64,000 bases of DNA. Source: Symsagittifera roscoffensis. Its lineage: Eukaryota > Xenacoelomorpha > Acoela > Convolutidae. The position numbers were made by a program, and so were the translations under genes. Below the pieces are notes generated by a model, which worked only from the letters and a program-made list of their open reading frames with translations, did no database searches and was not told the DNA's origin. The stretch covers positions 8,482,193 through 8,546,192 of the forward strand of contig NC_087062.1 of assembly GCF_963678635.1 (NCBI RefSeq), in the 5' to 3' direction. Positions 43,101-56,600 of the stretch are shown here, one piece after another. Every line of letters starts with the position of its first letter. The first letter of the stretch is position 1.

Positions 43101-45300
43101 TGTCCGCTTGCAATTTATATGACGTTTCTTGGCAAAACCACACGTCGAATTGAGTCCTGATCTTGGTTTTCCTCAGATTGTTAATTGTGTCATCTGTGAT
43201 CTCGCAGTATAACTCTTTCATCCGATTCTCCACTAGGTGAATTTCAATTCGTTTAGTATGTTCTGTTTGAGGAAACTAACTTTGCGAAGCGATTGTTACA
43301 TTTCATACATGAGGAACTTCTTCCAATTCTGAGACTCGGTTCTTTCTTTACATTGTTATTTACACTAAAGGACTTAAAATTCAACCGGCTGCACGTTGAT
43401 TTCACCATGTTTGTTAGCTTTTGATGCTTAAAACAGCCCTTTTTATATTACGAGCGCCTGACTTAGAGCTTTTGAAGGACTGATTGTTATTGATGACAGC
43501 TTTCGTTGGGTCTCGCTAGTCTTCATGTTGCAAACAAAGACATCTCTGTTTCATTCTGCTTCTTCGGTCTCTCTGATATTACAGGTATTGGCTAGGTCTG
43601 TCAACGTTTACAAGGATTGTACGAACATTTTACCGTCTCGTTGTTTTTAAATTAACACTTTGTAAATCTCAAATGTGATATTTGGGGTTTGTAAAGAGCT
43701 GAGTCCAGAAAGTCCCAAAATTCTTTAAAAGAAATCGATAACAATTTTACTCAGTGCCTTTTCCGAGCAAATACCCTTATTTTTTTGTTACTGAGTGCTA
43801 AGAATATAACCGACCGTAACTTCTTACGTTTGCGGCTCTTCCTACTTCGTTGAAGTTGTTGGTGCTTCTAGTGAACTTTTCCTCAAGTAGAAAACAGCTA
43901 AGCACCAGACACCAGACTGTTTTTTCCTACCGCATCCCATAGCCATAGTCACTTGGTTGAAAATAGCACACTTGGTTACCACTCCTTCTAACCGTTTCTG
44001 TAGAGTGTAGAAAAGCTGACTCTAAAAACCAATTGATGAACCAATAGATCATCTTATGCCCCAAGAGCCAATTATAGTCTCTTCGTTTTGGTTTTGTAGG
44101 TCATTGCAAACCGCTGATTGAGGTCTATTCTTCCCACTCGCAAGAAACTCTGTACTCCCCATTTTGTTTTCAACCACGCCATTTTTTTATTGCATTTATC
44201 TTAAATACCGGAGCTGAACGCCCGAGACAATTCACAAATTTTCAGGTTCCCGTGGCTTCTAGAAGTGCATTACTGAATAAACGTAACAGGTAGTGACCCT
44301 TCAGTTGTGTCGATTTTACATTAACACAGAAACTCGTCAGCTACTAGGTATTGAATCTCATCAGTTAAGCATTGAATCAAATCGGTGATCACTATGTCGT
44401 GTTGCTCGACTACAGCAACCTGTTTGACACTGTGAAGTGTATTCATATGAGATCGTATCCATTCAACGAAATTGTTGCACCGCAACTGAAGAACCTTGTC
44501 CTCCCCTGCTTGCAGAAAAAAATTCAAGTCGCACAATTTTCAAATACTCGTGTATTTTTGCACCTGGCCATTTTCCTACGTTCAAGCCATTGCTCGTTGT
44601 GTATTGGCAGTCCCTCGCCATGTGTTCCTTCTGATCTCACACATAGCAGCCACTACTTGCCACTCCTTTCTACTCCCGTACAAAATGCATGTCTATGAGA
44701 CCCTGTCTCTTGCTCTTTTCTTGTCAAATTTCTAGGTCGTCACATTTCTTCAACCTGCTCGTCAGCTGTGAAAAGGCCTTGGGCGGTTAAAAACTCTCTG
44801 GATCCACAAAAACAAATAAGATGTCAGGCAGCCCATTGATCAGCAGGGCATTGATCATTGTATGCGTTAGTGTTTTCAAGCTTCTCTCAATCAACTCTTC
44901 AGCTCTTAACTGCGGGCGAAATAGTCGTTAATTTCCTCCTTTGACCCTGCAGCAGCTTAGCTAGCTGGCCTTTCAGACTGCCCACTTTTGCGCTCTCTAC
45001 ATTGAAAAACGTCTCCTAAGGTAGCCTCCAGGCTTTCGTCCCAAACAACATAGCCATCTGCTCCGTACAATTATTCTTTATGTGCATCAATGTGCTGTTG
45101 CTCAGTGTCACAGCAAGGTGCGACCAACCAGGGTTTTGATTGTACGTTCCATTACCTTGGTGACGTATGCTGGAACTATTATCCGCATTCTGACTCTCAT
45201 CGCTATCCTAATAAACCTCGGGTCAGCATCAGCGCCACAAACCTCATCAAGTAGGATGGAATGGTTTTGCACCAGACTTTTTTTAAGTACCGCCAATATC
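43101..45300 (-). other. Probable gag-protease remains of element 3
   Basis: The position is upstream of RT on the - strand. Short - strand open frames exist (44536-44321, 45296-45108), but I see no zinc knuckle or protease motif, so the assignment rests on position only. No LTRs were found. Confidence 0.3.
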
Positions 45301-45773
45301 TAAACTGTCGTTGCAAACGGCTACTATTTATTGTCCGAAATTTTTTACGAAAAATCACGAAAAAAATTCAGTAGCGTTACGCATCAAGATTAAGAGTTTA
45401 AGGGACTGAGACTTCGCTCAAGGTTTGAATTATGGATAGAAAAAGGTAAGAAACTTTGAAGATTTTATTGAGATTTTGAAAAAAAAACGGACATGACGAA
45501 TTAAGCATCACCAAAGTATCGAATTTGTTGTAATTACGGAGTAATTCATTAGTTTCTTAAGATTAGTTAATTCATTAGTTTCTAAAGATTAGTTGGAAAT
45601 GTCTGAGTTTATTGAATGTTTTGTGATTGACTTTTTTCATACAGGTTACTATTAATTTTTTTTCAAGTTGAGTTCAAATGGTTTTTAACAGAGTTCAAAT
45701 GTTTTCCGAATCCTCTTCAATTTTTTTCTGTCAGTTTTGAATCGCAGAGGTTTCTTATAGTAAACGTAGATCC

Positions 45774-45916
45774 ACCAGCAAGTTGACTCAGTTTTTGCAA
45801 CTGAGTACGAATGTCATTCTGATGTCTTGAGTACGATTGACAGTTTTCGTATTTGTGGCGTAATCACCAACAAGTTAACTCAGTTTTTGCAGTTGAGTAC
45901 GAATGTCACTCTGATT
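45774..45916. repeat. 50-bp direct repeat, two copies about 92 bp apart
   Basis: 45774-45823 and 45866-45916 share CAAGTT.ACTCAGTTTTTGC and GAGTACGAATGTCA. Non-coding. Confidence 0.6.
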
Positions 45917-46114
45917 TACTCTCTGAATGGCTCACATTATTAATACAAAAAAATATGAGGTGGTAGGGATATTGTAGAACAATTGCTTTCGTTGAAACAA
46001 TAAAAAAGACAAATCGCCAGGGTGAATTATTATATCGATTGTTCGTGGTCGTGTTGTAATACAGAGTTGATCCGCGTTTGAACCAAAACCACATAGTCGC
46101 AACCTAAGTCAAAC

Positions 46115-46303
46115 TCTGCGAAGTCTGAAAATAAGTCTGCAAAGTCTGAAAATAAGTCTGCAAAGTCCGAAAGAAAGCCTACAATGCCTGAACATAAGTT
46201 TGAAAAGTCTGAAAGTAGGTCTGCAAGGTCTAAACACAAGCCTGCAAAATTTGAAAAAGAGTCTGCAAAGTCTCAACATAATTCTGCAAAGCCTGATAAT
46301 TAT
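46115..46303 (+). repeat. 21-bp minisatellite, nine units
   Basis: Nine units of exactly 21 bp around TCTGCAAAGTCTGAAAATAAG. The + frame is open across the array from a TAG near 46094 to a TAA just after it and reads heptads around SAKSENK. No ATG precedes it in frame, so it is either non-coding or part of an exon. The first three units are nearly identical and later ones diverge. Confidence 0.8.
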
Positions 46304-47458
46304 GAATTAAACTAAATTTAGTTCTAACCCCAAAATTTGTTGGTAGTGATGATGAAGAACCTTTGTGAACCTAACTTTTTAATGTACTCTTTGGTCTTAA
46401 AACGGAATCATTGATCCACATGTTCTAAGTCCAAAAACCTTTTGTCCAAAATAATAGTTAATGGTCAAAAAATGGTCAAAAAACTTGTCAAATAAAATTT
46501 TTTATTTAATGATCCAGTTTTCTCAAATAAGGTTTCCTTTATTAACTAAATGTCAATTTGCAGTGCAATGGTTTTTTAAATTCTAAGAATTTTGAGGATA
46601 TATACGTTGCTTAAGTCAAATTGAAGTTTTTTAAATTAAATCCGCGAGTTTTTTGTGGATCATTGCGTTCAGGGATCATTGATACTTTTTTTTACTGCTT
46701 GTTGGCTATATTTTCAGTTTTGCGGGCTGGTTGAAAACATTCAGGGATTCGCCTTGATTTACGAGTAGAGTAGTCTTGTAAGAGTTTTGCAATTAGTTAT
46801 TGCATGTTGAACAAGTTTTCTCTTTTACAAGCTGATTAAAAATAACAGGATGAAGAAAAAAAATAGTCGCATCTGATCAACTCGCCACCTAAATCCTCAG
46901 TCGCGACTAGGTTAAACATTGCGATGTCAAGACATGAATCGCACCAAAGCACAGTGTAACAATTTCTTTGACAAGTTCGTTTATCAGAGGTAGACAGACA
47001 TCCAATATTTCAAAAAAATTACTTTCGTTCACACACTCACCTATCAATATATACACAGATACAAGCGAAGCAGAGCAGGTCTAACAAACAAAAAGGAGCA
47101 AATTTGAGCAAACATTCGAACGCGGTTCGACCTACAAGGTCGAAAACGGACATCGTTCTATTCGAACAGTCAAAAAATGTCATCATTTGACAGTTTCGGT
47201 TGAATTATGAGTCGAGTTTCTCAGCACGGGCGATGAAGAGGCCGACCCTGACAGAGCAGACAACCTCGGCACCTCGGAAACAGTTATTGCTGCTATACAT
47301 TTCTGTGTTAACTTGACCAACCCTGAATGCGAACTTTCTCAGAAAATATTACTGACTAGTTTTATTTAATTTTCTAAGTAATACAACACAGAAGATTTCA
47401 GGAGATACACAAGATTACACAAAAAATTGGTCTAATTCGAGTTATTTTTTGATAGTTT
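46304..47458. other. Spacer downstream of gene B
   Basis: No ORF or repeat that I can support apart from the polyadenylation signal of gene B at 47361-47366. Confidence 0.4.
47361..47366 (-). promoter_or_regulatory. Candidate polyadenylation signal of gene B
   Basis: AATAAA on the - strand, about 95 bases after the gene B stop codon. Confidence 0.5.
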
Positions 47459-47632
47459 CTAAATATCTGTTTCGGGTCCGGACGAGAAGTTCATTCCGCT
47501 TCCGTTGAGAGATGTGCCGTAGCTTGAGACATAGTTTAGATTTTCTGGCGTCGATTGGGGTTTGGATTCGCTATTGGTTAGGGTCGAATTTTGAGGTTCC
47601 TTTTCAATAGCCCAGCTGCAGTTCTTATCGTC
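47459..47632 (-). CDS. Gene B last exon
   Basis: Acceptor GTGTTTTCAAG, 57 codons and TAG. Ser/Asn-rich C-terminus with no recognised motif. Confidence 0.75.
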   Translation of the reverse strand, partial: DDKNCSWAIEKEPQNSTLTNSESKPQSTPENLNYVSSYGTSLNGSGMNFSSGPETDI

Positions 47633-50600
47633 CTTGAAAACACATAAGCATTAAAAATTGCACTAAGTTGTTCTTACGAATGGGCTAAAAAATATATTTT
47701 TAAAGTTTTTGCTTTTTCGAGCGCGCTACAAAATTTTTTAACGAAAGACTTTTTTTCTTGCTCATTAAATTTTAGGTTATCACAAAAGAGGACCGTTAAA
47801 AGGAAGCAAAAGGTTGACCGATAAACTTTACTAAAAACCAGTCACACAGTTTTAACGAAAACTTGTCCTATTAGTGTGATATGTTCCCATAAAAGCCAAG
47901 CTGAAACTTTTTTTAGTTTTTGGCAGTTTTGTGCTCAATTGGTCTATTTTTTTAAATTTTGATAATAATCTAATTGGGTGTAAAAAGTATTATGTTCTCA
48001 CCTTAACAATTGTCAAATCGTCCAGACCGGTGATATAAAATGGTCTGCTCATAGTCGAGAAATCGTTCTGAATCTCTCGTTCATTGCTCATTTTCTTCTT
48101 CTCATATTCGGTCAAAGGTCGTTTCGTGAACAATTTCTTGACCTTCGAGAACGAGCCTGACCTTTTAGTCCTGGCTCTGGGGTCTGCCATTTGTCCCTCA
48201 TTTTCAGCCGATGAAGTAGTCACAACAGAATTTCTGTAGGCCAGGTTTTTCGGTTGGAGTGAATTGCCAAAGACACGTGGTAGTGATGATTCATAGCAGA
48301 AATTGTTTTGTTGGTAACTGAGCCGCCTTATTGTATCGGGTTTTCCAGATTGGGGAAAGTAATTCTGGTCCACTTTTGTAACTAGTATTGGTGTGTTGCT
48401 GCCTGTTTCAAAGTTCACTAATTTTTATCAGCCAAAACTTATAAAGAAATTATACATTTTTCAGGCAAATAAGCAAATAGGATTGATGTATGCTTAGGAA
48501 ATCTGTTACTGTGGTGTTATGACAAATTGCAAAAAAAAGCTTTCGAATTTTTAGAGAAATCAAAAAAAATTTACTGAAATTAGCTTTTTCTATTTCTGAC
48601 CATTTTTCATGAGCGAGAAGTTTCAATTAGCCTAATTTAGTGGTAAATTCTCTCTTGCAAGCTTGTCCATTGTTTAGTTCTAGGTAAGTTTACAGGTTAA
48701 AAAATGCAGGGAAAAATTGGCATAAAAGTAAAATTTGATGATATATATTTCAAGACTAGCGTAAGACTTACTATTTGCATAATTGCCAGCAAATGACGAT
48801 TTAGCACTAGGAGTAGGAGTCGGCCAGTCACCCCAAGTATTCTCCTGACCCCCCGCATTTGACCCTTTCTGACCTTTATTCTTCTTCCTCTTCAGTCCCT
48901 TGGGGGTCTTCAGGGTTTCCTTCAGGGTAGCGAACATCGGGTTGCTTTTACTGTCTTTATATTTTTTCGACTTTCGAACAGACTCTGGTTTTGGGTTAAC
49001 TAAAGTCGCTTGCTTGTTGCAACTGTTGTCCAGATAAGACCCCTCGCTGTAGTTTCTAAACTGTGATATTTGGTGACTATGTCTAACCCAAATTGGGTAT
49101 ACTTTGACAGGTCCGCTGATCAGACACGACTCGACAAATTTAGTTGTCGTCAGTCCTCGTTTCGGGAATAGAAATGGAGTGTTCGAGTTTCTACGCGATT
49201 GAGGTGAAATTATGGACCCATTCGAAGAGTCAAATGTGTTTACCGCAGAGAGTGTATGACCCAAAGGGCTGTTCGGGTTGTAAAACGTGTGCGAATACTT
49301 TTTGAGATTTCGAGGCAGCGAAGTAACGGCAAATTCAGATCCTCCAACTACAACAAAAACATGACCGAATTCTTGTTGTACAAAAAACTCTGAATAGAAA
49401 TACTGTAAATTCTGAAAAATTTAGCTCTACAAAAATCAAGTGTAACAGACGCTGTTTTCTTGTTATTTTTACCTATTACCTTACGAAAAACTGGTCTTAG
49501 AGCTATTTTTCAAGCTTTTGATCAATGATTTTTTAAAAGTTTCAAGGCCAATCCAGTTCAAATAATAAAAACTTTGTTTCTATGGTCGTATCAAGTTCAA
49601 ATGTTCTAACTAACCTATCGTATCTGGTGATAACAAGTGCTTTGCAGGGTTTCTATCGTTCTTCCCCTCACTCGCAGCAGGACTACTAATCGGATTAACT
49701 TCTGCAGCAGAAGAGTACTGCTGATTATTAACTGGCTGGTTATGACTACTACTAGCAGTGTTACTATTCAGCACTTTGCTCTTGCGAAATGAGTCTCTAT
49801 AAATTGACAAGAAACTATCTGAACTATCTTTTATACCATCTGATTTTCGAACACGTGACTTACTTTCTGGTGACGCAGAATTCAAATCATGTTTATGGTT
49901 ATTTAACCCGTTTTGGGACAAACTATAGCCTTGCTTTGGTGATGCCAAAATAGATGAAACGTCCAAATCTTCGCAGTATCCATTTAGAACGTCAAAGTCG
50001 TCATCTTCAAAGAGAAACGCAGCATCGTCGGCTGATACTATGGGGGCTTTTGGGCTAAGTGTATTGACCCTACTGATATTTCTGGTCAATGTGCTTTTTC
50101 GGCCATCTTTGCCCAATAATTTATCCCCAGATGTGGTAGTTATATTTGACCTCTTATCTGATGATTCGGCCGCTATTGGGTTGGTACTCTGATTCTGCGT
50201 TTCGTCTGTGTCAGTTGGGTCAATTCGGTTATCAACGTGTCCATTGAGTACATTGTCTACAAACAAAATTACCCAATAAATGGCTTAGATTATAAAGTAT
50301 GACCGTAAAGTCTTACGTGCGTATTCATTTTCAGAAGGCGTGTGTGGATAACTGTCAATTAGAACTTAATTTGTTACTAGGCTTATCTATAAAAGATTCA
50401 TCTCTGAAGGGCATATAGGGAATAAATTTAGACATCCAAGGTCACGAGACCTCACTATAGAATGCAATCTTCGCATCCAGTATTGACAATGGACATGGGG
50501 ATATTTAATGATGCTCCTACCTTTTGAGCCCAAATTTTGAGCAGCGATGGTGTAATGTTATCTAGAAGGGCAATTTTAGTAACATATCATCGTGATATGT

Positions 50601-53600
50601 GGCTATTCATTGAACTAGTCATAATTTTACCCTTTGAGAGCATTGAAAAAACGTTAGAATGTTAACTGTCAGTTGCGGTTTTGGGGGGAGGGGGTGGGGG
50701 GGGGGGGGGGGGTATGGAGGGGCTGTGGGAGGCTGCTTACCTTCCTCAGGGATTCGACCCCCTGTCGACCCAAAGGGTCCCCCCTTTGAACTATTTTGAG
50801 ATATCCATTTTTGGCTGACGGACCCCTAAATTTTTCTGAATAAATATTAATTTTGAGGGGGGAGCGCGCGCCGAAAAACCGCGATTTTTTGGTCAACATT
50901 TTTCAAAAGTGCCTAAAAACGCCTCTTTTGGCCTTTTTTCAAAAATTTTCCCGCGGCGCAGAAAACTTGATCAAGCTACGGTCTTTATAGTGTTTCAAGA
51001 GAGCTCAGAAAATCAATTTAGTCGACCTTAAAAAAAAAGTTCGACAAAATTTTCAATTTTTTTTAAAATCCGTCCCCCCTCGAGAAATTTCTAGATCAGC
51101 GCCTATTAACGGTGGCTAAGAGTTCTTTATCTAGTTGTTTTCAAGCCTAACAAAAAAAAAGTATGTCTTGAGTATTTAAACCCCAGAGTATTGCATGGGG
51201 TATCACATTTTTAGAAATTTGTATGAATGATGAAATTTAAAAATAAATAAATTTATTTATTTTTCAGTTTTTTTTTGCTACTTTCCATTTACTCGTTATG
51301 TACAAAAAGATAAACAGGATATTTTTATCGACAAAAGTACCTCAATACAAACATCATTAGATTGCCTCAATTCAATTTGAAAAAATTTTGAGCCGAGTTA
51401 AATCACCGTGTATATCGCGAGCGTTGTTTGTCCCAAGTTGGCAAAAATGGCAATTTTCAATCACACCTTACTTTGCAAACAATGATGTTGATGAAATTGT
51501 TTAATTGATGAAAACTGTTTAAAAAAATTTTTAATTTGAGCCCGGGAAGTCATGTTTTTAAAATGCTATGCTTAAAAAAGCTTTTTAAAATGTCGAAAAT
51601 GGCCTGAAGAAAAAAAATCACGCCCAGCGCAAATATTTCATTCTTTCTTGGAAAGTTGGAATAATTAGGAAAACTTTATGAGAAAATTATGCTCCTTTAA
51701 ACTTTTCAGAGTAAAAAACCGACAACTGAAATTTTGAATGTAGCTTTTCATAATGGGCTTACTTTAAATGAAACTGGTATAAATAATTAGCTGAGATTAT
51801 TACAAGAAAAACTATGCCGCTGCGTTTTGCATAACTTGGACCCAAAATTTTTCCGCTGAAAAAAAATTAGTTTAGGCATAATTTAGTTGATAAAAAATTA
51901 CGCGAAAACTTTTTGTGTCAACTTCAAACACCATTAAACGAATTGAGCTTCTTACTTGACCGAATAAATTTGAGAAGGTAAAGTAACTCTTAATTTATAG
52001 AAAACTCTGTTTTACTGTCTGGAAACAAAAATAAGTAAAACTTACTATACAAAATGGATGTGTTTTGCTTAAAATAGATTTAAAACGCTTTTTAAGCTTT
52101 CAGATATTCCATTTTTGTAAACTTCGTAGGAATGGGTTAGGAACTCAATTTGATAAACTCAATTTGAAATTGACCCAGCCCTCTTCTAGTGGAAAACTAA
52201 AGGCTAAAGTTTTTCCAAACAAATTGAACCACACTGATTTTGTTGAAAATCCTTTTGTTAGAAATTACATTTTTTCTTCAAAAATTTTGTCTAATAGTTC
52301 GATTTACGAAAATCGCTTCAAAAAATAAGATTTTTATCTTTTTGTCCAGTCATTTCGAATGGGTACTCGATGTTCAAGGATTGTTTTGTTCGGATTCTGA
52401 AGTTTTCAAAAAAAAAACTCATTTTAATTTTTTATAGAAAAATTCAAATTTGCACGTAAACAGCCCTACCCCTGATGATGCGAAACTCTCGTTTTTTCAC
52501 GATTATTTTGGGGGAAAATGTTTTATAAAACTGCACCCAACTTTCATATGTTTACTATGAAATTCCCCGCCACCAATTTCTGTCTACAACAAACGTTAAA
52601 ACACTAAATTAACTTGAAAAAATGTTAAGATTATTTGCATCAAAAAACTAATTTTCTTCCCAGTCGCCTTATCAGAGGTAAGACTTAAAACGGGAAACTT
52701 TGAATTGTTCTATAAAAAATTAGAATACGTTTTATAGAAAACTTCAGAATCGAAACAAAACAATCTTGAAAATTGTGTACCGATTCAAAATATTCGGTCA
52801 AATTTAAAAAAAAAAAACAACGAAGAAAAAGAGGTTTTAATGGAGTTTTGAGAGATTTCAGAAAACCAATTTAATCAACACAGAAAACATCAACCTAATT
52901 GATGAAGTCCGTCTGTCGAATCAATATTGAAATATTATAATTTAGAAAAAGGCAAAATTAACGTGTTTTTTCTCTGGCTAAATTTTGTAGGTTAAATCTT
53001 TTAATCTATGATTTGTTTTTCTTTAAAACTAAATGCTTTTTTCAACTGGTCGTACTTTTAACCTCCGTAGCATGCTTTTTTTTAAAATATGTGGCCGTTG
53101 TACATTGTTTTGAGATAAAATAGATAATTTTATGTCTGTTTTTTTTACATCCAATTTTCTAAAGTCCTGCATCAAACAAACTCTTTTTTTCTGGTGAGAA
53201 ATACTTATTTTCTAATCTAAAAATCTGATTAATTTTTTTTTGAAAAGTACAATAAAGCAAGGGTTTTCTTAAAACTTTTTATTTTTGATCTTACTTCTGA
53301 TCAGAAATTAGCTAAATCTAGGCTATTTTTAGCTAGAAAAATTTATGCTTGAACACCGGATCTCCCGTAAGCAAGACGTTTGCGGTAACCGATCGTCAAG
53401 ATGTCCTGGTTTCTAAAAACTAGTTGTATGCAACCTATGAAGTTGTATGCAGTTTTATTTCTCTCCAGATTAGAAGCATTTTTTGTTTGGTCGCGAATGA
53501 GCTTTGACAATGAGTTTCCAAAAGTCATGAAAATACCTGATTTGACACAACTTCCACCGTCCGATTTATCCTGGTGGATCTAAAACAAAATCATAAAACT

Positions 53601-56600
53601 TTTTTCCAATACTGTCAACTCAACTCATAAAATTCTGTTGCATTTAGTGTGGTGGAATCTCTTCGCGAAAATGAACTCAATGTATTTCAATCAAAAAAAT
53701 CTACTTGACTTACTTTGCGACTCTCGATGCTGCCGTCTCTCGCTATGACGTTGAACGACTTCGAGATACTCTCGCTCGTCGAATCATTCAACTGACTCAG
53801 TCCTATCGGTTTTTTCCACCGCGTACTCACAGGTGTATTCTCAGCCGAAGCCTCCAACGAAACAATAAATTTCCCATCGCGAATCGGAAACATCGACGAC
53901 GACAACTTCCGAATCGAGTTGCGGTACTTAAGTCCGAACTGGTGTCGCTTCTCGGTTATATCCACTGGTGAGAACTCGTGATGGTTGAATGACTTATTTC
54001 GGAAGGAGTTCAAGTTTTGAGTGTGTTTATTACTGAGGTCGTCGGAAGCTTGTTCCAGCATAGATGATGCTCGGTTTTTTTCCTTTGGCGAGGGGGTTTG
54101 GAGGGATCTGAGAGATTTGAAACTGAACGGAGATTGAGGCACATTGTTTCCGCTAGAAGGCGAGAAACACTGCGGCGCGTGTTCCTAGAAATTAAACAAT
54201 TGAAAAAGAATTGAAAAAAGAAAAGGAATTGAAAAAGAAAACTCACAGAAAGTTTTGGTAACAAATTTGAGTGAGCCCGTAAAAAAAACCATTTTCTCCG
54301 AAATCTACAAAATGTTATTCGGTCACAAAAATAGTTTTGCAAAAGTCTCTTGAGAAAAATCCTTTTTTAAAAGGGTGAGCCATAACAAGTTTTGTAGCCA
54401 CATCTCAAAAGCGCAACTCTTTCTTTGAAGCCACATTTCGAAAGAAACAATTGCAGCTTTTGGTCTTGTAGAATTTTTGTTGAATTACACAAATTGCTCT
54501 TACCATTTCTAAGTCACTTTTAGCTTGAAAGATATCTTCTGTTTTTTCTTGCACCAGCTGTGATTCACTATCTATTAGCAGATGAGGTTCTTCAGTTTGC
54601 ATGGCCACATCGCGAAAGAAACAGTTGCGGAACTTCTGCTGCATAGTTGGCAAATCTTGTTTGGGAACAGCTGAAAAAAAATGTCGTTGACTAATCATTA
54701 GCATAAGTGACTTTAGCGCCCAGAAAATTCATGCAGAATTTACGTGAAATATTTAACGCAACTTGATCATGCCCAATACTTCCAGTGAAAATCTCAAAAA
54801 ATTTTTCGATATGTATTTGCAAATGAATTTTTGGTCGCACAAGTATTTTGATTTCAATCTTCATAGTTTCTGCGGGTTCTACTTGAGTCGGTCATAACTT
54901 TAAAAAATCATAAAAATCACGTTAAAAAATAGAAAAAGTTTTACGCAAAAACATCAAAAAGTTAGTCACAAGTACGTCATCATTACGAGGCTAAACTGTG
55001 CACTGGATAGGCGCACAATTTTGTGTTTGTATCTTCGTAGATTCCAGAGACAAACCTTTACGCATATTCCAAAATGTAAGTGGAATCCACTTACAAAATT
55101 TCCGTGGATTCCGCGAACAAATACCTGTAACGTAAATTTTGTCGAAACATTTGTTGAGTCGCGGACTCTGCAACAAGCAAATATATCTAATTGTTCTGGG
55201 TTCCGCAACTGTAAGTGTATTCCGCAAAATGTATGTGGAATCCGCAAATGTAAGCTGATACTGTTGCGGATTCCACAAATTCGCCTATTTTGGAGCGATT
55301 TTGAGCGGTACAGTGTCTTAGGTATTTGTTTGCGGAATTCAAAACATCAAGAAAGATCAAAGAAAAAAAGCAAATGTTGCGGATTACGCGACAAATATGA
55401 TTGTGGCCTGTTGCAAAATCCACTTGCAATACACAGAATGCACAGTTTGGCCTCGCAATTCATCCCCTTTCCCCTGAAATTGCTTTGCTGAACTCCCAGG
55501 TTGACCAAAACTGCTTATCATATAATGTCTATATATGAAAAACTTCTTACCATACAATTCCATACATACGTACAGTAAATTGTATGAAATCTCTATGATA
55601 AACTTTTTTCAAATATGAAAATTGTACGATAGATGTTTTTGCATAAGCAAAATACTTTTTCAATATCTATATCTAGATTTTTTTTCAATATCTAATTTCC
55701 GAAACTTTTCGGATTGTGTTCGTAACCATACGCAAGTGACAAAGAACTTGGTTTACTCGAAGCACCAAAGTTTGGACAAATGTATAACGAAAGTAACAAA
55801 TTTTAATATTTGGCAAATTTTCAACTATAACTAATTTTAAAGTTTTGAACGTTTTAATTATCAGACATTGATTAAGGCATACATAAGCATACCATAGAAA
55901 AGAAATAGGATATTTCAGTTTTTTTGAAAAACAATCTGAGGCGAAAAGGAAAAAAAATCCAAAATTAATGTACCAAGTACGTTATGCACACAAAAAAAAA
56001 TTTGCATGCAAAATTTTTTTTCTGGAAAATGTGTGTTAGAGTACAAAATTCGATTTGCGGTTGAAAAAAAACAAAAAAATTTAGGGCAATTTTTTTGTCG
56101 CCATCAAAAAATGGCGGGAAAAGTTTTTGTGTCGCTATCAAAAAATGCTATTCAAACAATTTCCATATATGGGAACTGCATGATAAGCACTTTTTCAAAA
56201 AAAAAACAAAAACATCAAATTTTTTATCATCAGACAGTTTTATTAAAATCCAACAGCCGAAGAATTTAGTTTATTTTTTTTCAACCATTTTTCGAAATTA
56301 TACGAGAATTGTATGACAAGCATTTTTCCATGCGCTTGATGTATTGGATTGTATGATAAGCTTTTTCGGTGTATGGAGGTCAAGCCGCGCTCCTAGCCAA
56401 GACGAAAATAAAACTGAATTATTCTATATCTAAGCTTTGAAATACTAACCAGGTTTAAGCGACTCGTTTTTCATTGATATTTCTGACACCAAACTAAGTC
56501 GGCTTGTTTCTTGTTCGGCCAAGTCATTTTCGTTTTCACTTCCCGACTCAAATGGCCGAACAACTCTGTTATAATGCAGGTTTACAAACTGCTTTCTCGA

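Noticed and set aside
46115-46303. CRISPR-like array
   Set aside because: The units are contiguous 21-bp repeats without spacers, in a eukaryotic context.
53343-53528. - strand frame at the end of the large gene B intron
   Set aside because: Every possible splice phase either hits a stop or breaks the frame, and the micro-exon chain explains the junction better.
54991-55491. Open frames of 90-156 codons on both strands
   Set aside because: They come from the GGAATCCGC repeat block lacking stops. No splice sites or composition support a gene.
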